From assembly GCA_031835245.1 (NCBI GenBank), contig JAVKOQ010000419.1:1-22500 (forward strand): a DNA stretch of 22,500 bases, written 5' to 3'. Origin of the DNA: Balamuthia mandrillaris. Taxonomy: Eukaryota; Discosea; Longamoebia; Balamuthiidae. The translations under genes were made by a program, and so were the position numbers. This document shows positions 9,801-17,709 of this stretch, in pieces (the first letter of the stretch is position 1; every line of letters begins with the position of its first letter). Under the pieces are notes generated by a model that worked only from the letters and a program-made list of their open reading frames with translations, was not told the DNA's origin and did no database searches.

Positions 9801-10904
9801 GCAGCATCGTCGTCATCGTCATTGAGCGTTTCAGATGAAGCCCTGGAATCACCACAACGAACCGAAGAAGAATTGTCCTCTGACAACTTAGCATCCCACC
9901 GCGATCAGGGAGAAGGAAGCGTGGCCATTAACGAAGAGAGTTCCTCCAAAACATCCGACGATTACGTGCAGAAGGGCGAAGAGGTATCTGAAGCGAGGGA
10001 AGATGTGGAGAAAGAAGACAAGGCGCCTGAACCGGAAGCGGAATATGAAGCAAGACCGTCGGCTAGGTACTTTGCTGTTACGGATTCAGAGTCGGAGGAA
10101 AGCGAGGAAGAAGAGGAAGAAGAAGAGGGTGAAGATGATGAAATAGACGAACTAGATGACGAGTTCGAGAGAAGAGCCAAACTCCTGGCAAGGAAAAAGA
10201 AAATGGCGGAACTGAACCGAAAGAAGGTGTTGGCTGCTAGAAAAGCTGCGGAAGAGAAACGTAAGTTTATGAGCGTGGATCATTTGCTCGGCGACTTGGT
10301 AGGAGCCGTACCTGGAATGGCTGTTCCAGAACGTCCAAAGTCCATGTCTTATCAAGTTTTGAGTGTGGAAGAGCGCACAAGAGATGAACCAAAGGAAGCG
10401 AACAAGCGCCAGCCGTCTTCCAAAAAACAAAAGAAAGGAAAGCATTCCTCTGATGATGACGATGACGACGACGAAGCTGATAGCAGCGAGGAAGAGCGCG
10501 CAAAGGAAGAGAAAGCAAGCCAACGAAGAGACGAGGAGGTGCAAAGGAAAAATGAAGAGACAGAGAAGCTCGCGAAAGAAAAAGAAGAGGCAAAAGAAGA
10601 AGAGAAGAAAAGAGCAAAGGCAACTAGCAACGTGCCAAAGGAAGGCCCTCCTGGAGTGCCCAAATGGATGCTGCAGAAGTCAAAGAATGAAGAGGAAGAT
10701 GACGAGCTGAGTCGTTTGATGGCAGAGGTGGAAGCACTGGAGAACGAAGCCGATGCTTCTGACTCTGATTCTGATTCTACGAGTGACAGCGACAGCGATA
10801 GTTCTAGCGATAGCGATAGCGACAGCGATAGCGACAGCGATAGCGACAGCGATAGCGACAGCGATAGTTCTAGTGAAAGCGATAGCGAAAGTGACAGTGA
10901 TTAA
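6849..10904 (+). CDS. Very long E/K/R-rich rod protein (putative single-alpha-helix or coiled coil), Ser-Asp tail
   Basis: A single open frame of 1,351 codons with no visible intron; ATG has A at -3 and the stop is TAA. Function is not recognised. Residues 1-230 are basic and Ser/Lys/Glu-rich. A short less charged stretch (about 230-275) includes hydrophobic PQIVIIAPGITT. Residues 275-977 are almost wholly Glu, Lys, Arg with spaced Leu/Ala, in patterns such as EEERKRLEEERKRLEEE that favour i/i+4 salt bridges, as in ER/K single alpha helices of caldesmon or myosin VI. A block of about 35 residues recurs after exactly 63 residues. The C-terminal part has an acidic segment, then a more complex segment, about 1090-1165, with MSVDHLLGDLVGAVPG, then GPPGVPKWMLQK near 1265 and a (Ser-Asp)n tail from about 1303. 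BLAST-type hits to trichohyalin-like proteins would be composition-driven. It could be a cytoskeletal spacer or microtubule-binding protein, but nothing proves this. Confidence 0.8.
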   Translation: MQERQSSSSAGLRRSASSSSTRTEGSGSLKERSRAERKKVMSSGSKVRTEEAEAERSRRKKADSSGSRARTETASESDRSTRRKENQETDSDSASSSSSVKKEKSPSIREEKDRNKETSTKTDKKEKKDRKPRSEKRKGEKAKETPEERERRRKERAEKDPEREKRRQERKARKKKERDDEKKAKKERRQRRAEKKERKEKRDRKQEGASDSLPKDEQNASSTAPWTKEQEQQQQVNSASEVSINASTSLPQIVIIAPGITTATATKDQAEESVEREQKQQQRLAEQKRMEEDQERRRKQQQVEEEQARKKVAEEEEQKRKDEELARKKEVEEAERRRQEEAERKRKEAEERAKIAAEEERKRKAKEEEERKRREEEERARIAAEEERKRKQEEEEQKRKAEEEERKRKDEEERARITAEEERLRREAEEMKRRMEEAEKQRLLEEERKQKEEEERQRKMAEVIAKARGLELKRQQAEERMKRNAQLRREEEERKRKEEEEKKRMLEEERKKEDEAARRKREAEEAKKREEQERKRLEAEEARKKQEEEDRRRLEEERKRLEEERKRLEEEEEARRKKEEEERRILEEERKRLEEERKKLLEEEAKRKLEEEERKRFEEEKKRLEEERRRLEEEEEARRKKEEEERRILEEERKRLEEERRKLEEEERTKHEEEQKKRMAEEELRRKQEEEEKNRFEEERRKLEEERRQLEEERKRLEEEERKKKEEEEQRKKKEEEARARLEEERRKWEEERKRWEEERRLFEEEQQRRKLREEEERKQREEAEKLRREKELEEEKKRQEEEERRKREEEERIRREEEEERKRREEEEEQRRKKEEEERVTREEEERRKKEEEQRKQKEEEERISREKEERRQREEEERRKKEEEERRQKEEEERIAREEEERKRAAEDNKRNEEIKAAEERQRQTEKEEEEKKQKLLEMKRSMKLQLKKKLTKELLLKKKLLKEKQEQQRKRKQGTPSSPSSAASSSSSLSVSDEALESPQRTEEELSSDNLASHRDQGEGSVAINEESSSKTSDDYVQKGEEVSEAREDVEKEDKAPEPEAEYEARPSARYFAVTDSESEESEEEEEEEEGEDDEIDELDDEFERRAKLLARKKKMAELNRKKVLAARKAAEEKRKFMSVDHLLGDLVGAVPGMAVPERPKSMSYQVLSVEERTRDEPKEANKRQPSSKKQKKGKHSSDDDDDDDEADSSEEERAKEEKASQRRDEEVQRKNEETEKLAKEKEEAKEEEKKRAKATSNVPKEGPPGVPKWMLQKSKNEEEDDELSRLMAEVEALENEADASDSDSDSTSDSDSDSSSDSDSDSDSDSDSDSDSDSDSSSESDSESDSD
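8547..8648 (+). repeat. Rod repeat unit, copy 1 (63-residue period)
   Basis: Codes for a 34-residue stretch beginning RLEEEEEARRKKEEEERRIL that returns with only one difference 189 bp (63 residues, nine heptads) downstream. Many codons differ synonymously between the copies, so the duplication is not recent at DNA level, or the protein sequence is under selection. Confidence 0.8.
8736..8837 (+). repeat. Rod repeat unit, copy 2 (63-residue period)
   Basis: Second copy of the 34-residue stretch starting at 8547. The residues just before each copy are also alike (KRLEEER / KRLEEERR), so similarity extends about 15 residues upstream; downstream of the block the two copies part. Confidence 0.8.
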
Positions 10905-10930
10905 TGTGCAGTTACAGCCGAAGAAGCAAG

Positions 10931-10933
<3 letters not shown>

Positions 10934-10969
<36 letters not shown>
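10934..10969. repeat. (GA)n microsatellite in convergent 3' region
   Basis: Pure GA tract about 30 bp after the rod-gene stop codon, hence in its 3' UTR, and in the 165-bp gap between two convergent genes. Confidence 0.9.
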
Positions 10970-10973
<4 letters not shown>

Positions 10974-11022
10974 CGAGGTAACAGAAGTTGTCTGAACGGT
11001 TTCTCTTTCTGGTTTGTACCAA

Positions 11023-11028
11023 AATAAA
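11023..11028 (+). promoter_or_regulatory. Poly(A) signal AATAAA of rod-protein gene
   Basis: A canonical AATAAA lies about 120 bp after the rod-gene stop and about 40 bp before the last codon of the convergent GEF gene, so transcripts of the two genes probably approach or overlap at their 3' ends. Confidence 0.5.
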
Positions 11029-11069
11029 TGAGTATTGTTGTTTAAACGTTTTTAATAGAGGGAACGTAA

Positions 11070-14000
11070 CTATTTGATGTCGGAACGAGAGGCAGAACGA
11101 GGTTCTCTTTGCAAAGACAGCTCAAACATTTGTTTTTCCTGCCATTGGCACCGCCGATACTGCTGCACCAAAAAGCTCTGGATGCTTCTCTGCACGACAA
11201 AGGTGTAGGGGGTCTGTTGCCTCTTCTCGATGACTTCGAAGAGCAGCTCGAAGGTCAGCCTATGCTTTGAAAAGTTGATGATGGGAATGGCCTTGTTAAC
11301 ACTCTTCAGATAGTCTGGATTGCCTTCTTCGATGAACAGAAGATCAGCCAGATGTACACCGCTGTTGTTCCTCATCCAGGGGGAGGAGTAGGAGAAGAAG
11401 CAGCAATAGATTGAGGAAGAGGAAGAAGAACAACGAGGAGAACAAGGAATCACCGTTAGTCACACAGAAGCGAGTAGGAGAAAAAAAGGGTCACTCGTAC
11501 AGATAGGGGATGCAGGGTTTGGTGCCCTTTACTCTTTGTAAAAGCTTCCTATAGTGTTTGTAGGAGTGCTCCATACTCATATCTTTCTGCAACCGCCATA
11601 AAATCTATTTCATACCCTCGTTCAGTATCTCCATGAAGATAGATTGTTGAGGGAGGGAGTTACATACATCCTTTGTTCGAACAGGCAGTTTCTCGAATGT
11701 CCACTTGAGGCGACTGATACATGCGTTGTTAAAGCAAGAAATGAACGCCATAAGATCGCTGAAGTTGTTATAAGCCAACAAATGCTGTTGTTTTTTCAAG
11801 CAAAAAAAAAAGTTAAATGCATTCCTTTCATGAAGACCAAGAATGAAACGTCTCGGTTACCTGAGCGATGTCCACCAGATGGGACAGAAGTTTCGCACGT
11901 TTCCTTAACTTCTCTTCTTGCAGTATGCATTTGCATAACGCTCTAGAAAGATTGTTGAACCGTTCGATAACGGCAGCTACATGTGGCGACTCGGAAGCTT
12001 TCTCCCATGAGCCATTCAACAACTCAGATATCTTTTGTCGGTTAATATACGGCACAAAGTCAACGAAAAAGAAAAAAAAAACAAGAAAAAAGGGAAGAGA
12101 ATGAGGTTACAGGAATCAACGCAAAGTATTCAAATGATTGAACGCAAAGTTGCTTGGCTATCTCTTGAGCGTCGAAATCCATGAAAGTTGCTGTATCAAG
12201 CTCCAATTCTCGTTTCAACGACTGGATACCACATTGAGAACCATTCAGTAGGAAAAAGAACATGGAGGAGAAGAAATAGTCTGTACCTTATGTCTCTCTC
12301 TTACACGTTTCAGCGAAGGAGAGTTTTGTTGCTTTGTTTGCATCTGGCCCTACATAGCATAACAGAAGTGATATGGGTTACTATTGTCATACGTGAAATT
12401 AGATTAGAGGCTAACCATGACAGCTTGTAAGTCTTTGGCCTGTTTAGAGTGTCCATCTTTTCGAAATACATCGAACAGATCTTTAAGCTGGCTTAACATA
12501 TCTCCAGCGAAATCGGAAGGGTGAGTTTGCAGCCAAGTAAGCAATACATTCGCCACGTTCTTTATGCGGAGAAACCATGAGAAAAGATCAAAGACAATAG
12601 AGAACAGAGAAATAAACCTTTTGGACAGCATTTTTGGTGCTTCCCATTCCAGACGGCACTTGATAACGCTGTTTAAACTTGCGAAGGAGGACCTCAGGGG
12701 TGGTAAAGCGGCGGTACACCAGCAAGAAACCACGAAGATCGTTTTGGGAGCCCAAAGGTTCCACCATATGGTCTCCTGTAAAGTACGTTACAAGAGCGTT
12801 TAGGCTTCCTCCATCGATGATATCCATTCGGTCCTTGCTAAAGACCAAGTTGATGGAACCTGACTCTATCTCCTGCCACAAATCGGTATCTTTTGATAAA
12901 ACGTTGTTAGAAAGCGTAACAGTGGAAATGCCTAGAAGCAGTATAGTGTGTTTTATAAACGAATGTACCGTTAAGCATTGCTGCTCTGCTGCTTCTCCGT
13001 TCCTAATAGCGTTGGAGAAAGAGAAATAGCGAGAGCGAAAGCGAGAGAGAAAGATTGAGATAAGGCAAGGATACTGATGTTGGAGAGAGAAAGGTGCAGC
13101 ACCTTTGTCAGAAGGACAGTGGCACCATAGCCTACGCTCTGCTGCTTGAGGCTGAGTTGGAGATCAAGAGGCACCATAGTGGTTGCATCTCCCTCTTGTT
13201 GCTTCTGCTGAGAAAGGCAGTGGTAGAGAGCATACTGGCCACATTCTTCAGCAGCTTTCTTGGATAGAGACGGAGACCGCTGTCCCTTGGAGGAGGCACT
13301 AGGAGAAGCTTTGTTGCCGCCGCTGTTACTCTCAATGATATGACGAACCACCTCAATGGCAGGCCACGTGAACAACACCTGAATGGATCGCGCTTCAGAC
13401 TTCTCTGAGGCCAAAAGGTAGTTGAGCTGCCTTGGCCGTGGCATGAAGCACAACATCAATGATGAGTCCCGGTGGCCATTTTCTTTCAGGTAATGCCCAA
13501 AGCTGTTGTAGTAAGAAGAGTGAGATCACAACATGAAGGAGAAGGAGAAGGAGAAGGAACATGGAGAACATATTAGCGAGTGAACATACGTTTTCGTGTC
13601 ATCCAACCATAGTCCTTGTTCTTCAAAGCAAGACAAAGTGTTCAGTTCCAAAGTTGCATTACCAGCGGATGAACCTGTAGACACCAGCTCAGGATTGGGC
13701 AAAAACAACCCATAGTCATCGCAGAGGTGCTTCGGCAAGGCCAAGTGTAAGGCGATATCACCAATGAGAACCTGAATTTTGGCGTCTATCTTTGGGTAAG
13801 GGAAGCGATGAAGTCTGCCAAGAAACTGAACGAACACGTCTCTATGACGAGGTCGTAATGATAGTTGCCCCTTCCGTTTGTTGAGTCCAAAGGACGAAAG
13901 GGTTAAGGTGGGTTCTAGCCACTTTCCAGATTTTCGGCTTGGAAAAGTATCTGCTGCTGCTTCTGCTTCTTCTTCCTTTTCTTCCAACCAATAGAGAGCC

Positions 14001-14568
14001 CATTCTTGAGTGTGCTCATCAATAGTGCCAACATCGATGCGCTTTTGTGCAAGCGTCTCTTGCACTTGATATAGAATCGATGTGATGCTGCACGAAGGAT
14101 CAAACTTCATCTCAACAACCACATTTTGGTTGACCCTATCGTCGTCTTCTTCTTCCTCATCTTCTCTCTCTGTTGAGAGCTTGGTGCTTACGGAGACGTT
14201 AAGTTTCCAAGAAGCTCTCATAGTCTCCTCCAATAGCGATGTTGCAGCTCCATGCATGTTGTCTTCTTGCATCTCATGTAAGAAAACGTCAATCTCTTGG
14301 GCCAAACGCCGTTCGTGGATGTTGGTGGTTGTGTTTACAGTGGAGGCTCCTGGACTGATGTTGTGTTGGTGGTTTGATAGATCAATGGCCTTCAACTCTA
14401 GAAAGCATTGACGTAAAGCGGCACGTCTTTCTACATCATCTGGCTCGTTGATGATTTCGTTTACAACACTCATGCAAACGCTCTATGTTCAAGAACGAGT
14501 TTTGGCAAATAGAGTTAGCCTTACTCGGATTCTTTGTTTGTTGCTCATGTTCAGTCTCTCTCTCCCTC

Positions 14569-14599
<31 letters not shown>

Positions 14600-17465
14600 A
14601 CTCTCTCTCTCTCTCTTTCTCCCCCTCGGACAAACAAAACTGGAATAAACGTACCTTGCATTCAGGATCTGGGCTGTGTTGTAAATGTGACGCTAACCAT
14701 ACAAACGGGTTATTGGTAGCCAAAGTGCTTTCGTTTTGGCTGACCTCGTCCAAACATGCCAGCAATATTCTATGTAAATAAAAAAGGAGTTTGCAGTTGA
14801 AAAATCAGATACCAACATCGAGCGTAAAAGGAGAGGAATGAATGTACTTGTGGCCTTCTGGCATTCGACACAGCGACTGCATGAACTGGAGGACCCCAAT
14901 TTTTGTCTTGGGTTGTTGGTGTTGGTGAGAGCTGCCAGGAGACAGAATTATGGCTGTCAACAACCCTTGGCTCTGAAGAACAGATTCTCTGGTGTGCTAT
15001 AAAGTATCATTCATGTTAATATGAAGCTATGAGGACCCATGACATTAAGAGCACGTACCGGGTCTTGAAGCAATATTTTTACGCTTTGAAGAGCATTGCC
15101 GTGTGACTCTATGCTCTTGGCTTCTTCTTTACTGCATTTCAGATAGGCTAAGGGTGAGCATTTTATGACAGGCAATGTTTCTTCTTTGTGTTGCAAAAAT
15201 ACTTACTCAGTTTTTTGAGAAAATGCGATAAAATAATGTTGTAAAGCTCCTAGTCCATCGTGTTTGATAAAGGCAGAGGCCCAAGAGGGAGGATGAGTGG
15301 AGAGGAAGACGCGAAGTTTTTGGAGATGCTCCAAGCTTGCTCCTTGCTTTATCTCCGCTATCAACGTTTCAGCAGACAAGTTTTGGGAATCCTTTACAAT
15401 CGAGTTATGGTAGTTTGTACTTGATGAAAAGAAAGGCTGAATGGAGGATACAAACCTTTCTGCGTGCTTTGGTCCATTGTTGTACCAGAAGATGTTTTGC
15501 ATGAGAGGAAAGTAGTCGCAACGGTTCTCTCTTCGCTTCCGCTACACAAAAATCCTCCTATAGGACCCCAGTTATTTTTCATGAGTAAAGGTGAGGGCTG
15601 TGGTGGCCGAAGCGATAAACATTCAACTTACCATCAACTGTTCGAAATCCTCTTCCTTCATTGAAGCAGCTGCAGAAGAAGCATTACCAGTAGATGCTTC
15701 TATCATGTCGGTAACGGGGGATGAAGAAGGCTTCGTGCCTGGAAAAGAGGCATTCTTGGGGCGATTAATCCAAGATAAAGACTTGTCTTTCCATTTCTTG
15801 GAGCGTCGTTCGTTTTGGTTATCCAAGCTTGCACGGGGAGTTGATGAGGTTGTCGTTCGGTTAAGCTCTAGGCTTTGCTTCGTGACCCGTATGTCCCTTT
15901 TTGTAACAAACATGCATTTTTGTTTGTGTTAAATGCAAAAGAAACACGGAAAAAAAAAAGAGGAAATAAAGGACTTACTCGGCGAATGGAAGTGAGTGGC
16001 TTCTACGGGGAGGCTTAATGCTTCTTCGCAGTTCTTTGATCCAACTTCCTCCTTTGGCTCCGTTTGCCTTTTGCTGTGGCTGTGGCTCTTGTTGTCGCGA
16101 AAAAGAGTTAGGTTGGAACGTCGCTTCAGCTCCTTCTTGCTGTTCTAGCTCAACATAGAAAGACTTGCCACGCGGCCGAGGAACTCCTCCAAAGCCTTCC
16201 AAGTCTCGCACACCGCTACACCGTCGCAGCAGTTTCGCCTTCTCTCTTCCTGTAGTGATCAACGCCAACGCCCCGTCCTGCTTGAGCTTCGCCAACGTGT
16301 TGGCAGGCAGTGGATTGTCATGCAGAGTGAACTTCTGCAGGTAGTCCAGCTGACGAAGGTGGTAAGGAGGCAGCACGAATCGGTTGGAATGAAGCTTGAG
16401 TTTGCGGAGAGAGGTGAGAAGGATCATGGAGGAGGGGAGACAGGATAGGAGGTTGTGTTGAAGCTGAAGATGCTTGAGGCCGGTCACCCTGCCGATGTCT
16501 TTGTGAAGGTCGGCGATGGTGTTGTGAGACAGGTCCAACCGTTCCAAGCTTGGCAATGCGAACAAGCCGCATTCTTCCACGCAACTTATATTGTTGTGGC
16601 TGAGATTAAGTTCCGTTAAATGCTGCATTTGTTGACTGAACACTATGACGACTCTTTCCTCTTTTCCTTCTGTCTCTTCCGTTACCATGTTGGTGGCGAT
16701 CCTGTTGCGAGAAAGGTCGAGAGAAAGAAGGTTGTGCAGAGAGGAAAGAACGCAAGGCAAGGTCTTGAACTCATTCCTGGACAGATCCAACGCCGTCAGG
16801 AAGGCGAGCTTCCCAAAGCCAGCCGGCAACCCTTGCAGCTTGTTGGCCTTCAACCCCAACCGTCGCAGCTGCGGGAAGGCCTCCCCAAAGTCTTGCGGCA
16901 AGCTCGTCACCCCGTTATGCGAAAGAGAGAGCTCCGTCAACGAAGAAGATGAGCACGAAGAGGAAGGAGAGTTGGTTTTCTGCCTCAGAAGCGTCTGTGG
17001 TAATGAGTTGCCGATGCAGTTGTAGTCTAGCTTGAGGGAGGTGAGGGAGGAGAGCCCGTGGAGGAGGTGCGAGGAAGGGAACTCGCAGAGTTGGTTGCGG
17101 CTGAGGTCCAGCTGAACGAGCTTGCCGAGGGAGGAGAGCTCCGGTGGAGCTTCTGTTAGTTTGTTGCCCGAGAGAGAGACGATCAACAAACTCTCCGCCC
17201 AGTCCTTTTGCGGAGGCGGACAGGAAGGTGGCAGTTGAGGATATTCCTCCAGTTCGTTGTTGTCCAGAAGAAGATGAGTAACAGGAACCGAAGGAGAGGA
17301 AGAGAGAGAAGAGCAGAGCCGTTGAATCACAGCCGCCTTGCCGACCCCTTGCAGTTTTATCACGCTGTCACCACCACCGGTGGTATATCCCTCGTTGGCA
17401 TCCTTCCTCTCTTTTTCCGTCGCACCACGCGACAGAGAAGAACAAGTCCCCTGGGTCTGGTTCAT
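11070..17465 (-). CDS. LRR - GBD/FH3 - triple ubiquitin-like - RasGEF fusion protein
   Basis: Spliced model: complement(11070..11361, 11501..11586, 11668..11784, 11861..12031, 12111..12221, 12287..12349, 12416..12559, 12618..12931, 13075..13502, 13590..14482, 14655..14769, 14848..14996, 15059..15131, 15207..15391, 15456..15557, 15632..15896, 15979..17465); 17 exons, 16 GT-AG introns, 1,664 residues, stop TAG. Residues about 62-400 are leucine-rich repeats (LTELNLSHNNIS, LERLDLSHNTIADL). About 577-865 is a formin-type GTPase-binding/FH3 armadillo domain (EEDFEQLM, EAKREPLR, LQKLRVFLSTHPPSW). About 912-1215 holds three ubiquitin-like folds of talin-F0 type (GKWLEPTLTLSSFGL; DDYGLFLP then GLWLDDTKT). 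About 1233-1400 is a RasGEF N-terminal domain (RGFLLVYRRFTTPEVLL). About 1411-1664 is the CDC25 catalytic domain ([39 protein letters not shown]). Likely a Ras/Rap exchange factor recruited by a Rho-type GTPase. The start at 17465 gives MNQTQ with A at -3; an upstream in-frame ATG at 17627 is possible. Confidence 0.88.
14554..14622. repeat. (CT)n tract in GEF intron
   Basis: CT-rich tract on the + strand in intron 14483-14654. The host gene is on the minus strand, so in sense this is (GA)n, the opposite orientation to the GA/CT tracts in transportin and WRAP73 introns. Confidence 0.9.
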
Positions 17466-17709
17466 CTTCCTTTCCACGGCGAGGTATCCCACCCGCAAAG
17501 TATGTACGTGGTGGGCACAAAAGGGACCTGGAAAATTTTTGAACGAGCCTTTTTTTTGCGTTCTTCTTCTTATTGGAATAATTTTAGCGGCATTTAGTAA
17601 CCAAGTAACCACTAGCATTACACGCAAATACCCTATATTGAATTAATTAATTAATTAAGGAACGGTTACCATGGTGATGGATAGGGAAATGATGCGCAAG
17701 TGGTGTTGG
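17466..17709. promoter_or_regulatory. Short region between GlyRS stop and GEF start
   Basis: Both flanking genes run leftward and are 244 bp apart, so the GEF promoter and the GlyRS 3' end share this segment. It contains four to five TTAA units at 17641-17658 and an in-frame but probably non-coding upstream extension of the GEF frame (17466-17627). No poly(A) hexamer was found for GlyRS. Confidence 0.45.
17641..17658. repeat. (TTAA)n tandem repeat
   Basis: Consecutive TTAA units between GlyRS and the GEF gene. The tract is self-complementary and AT-only; it could be part of the GEF core promoter, but this is not shown. Confidence 0.7.

Noticed and set aside
7727-9886. 719-codon open frame on the minus strand, Ser/Leu/Phe-rich
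   Set aside because: It is the antisense shadow of the purine-rich rod gene. Antisense stops need TTA, CTA or TCA in the sense strand, which are almost absent in E/K/R codons, so a long open frame arises by itself.
12969-13002. A 34-bp micro-exon in the GEF gene between ubiquitin-like and RasGEF-N regions
   Set aside because: It would need a 37-bp intron, far shorter than any other here. A single intron 12932-13074 with donor ATCA|GTATCC keeps frame and extends the last ubiquitin-like strand.
15391-15541. Reading the FH3 start as one continuous exon beginning at a CGG codon (15541)
   Set aside because: The acceptor at 15558-15559 opens another frame giving EAKREPLR and LLVQQW, which fits the formin GBD/FH3 pattern, followed by a normal 64-bp intron that restores frame.
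17466-17627. Upstream in-frame start for the GEF protein, adding 54 residues
   Set aside because: The extension shows no recognisable domain, and the ATG at 17465 has a good context. It is kept only as an alternative; if used it would add a hydrophobic N-terminus.
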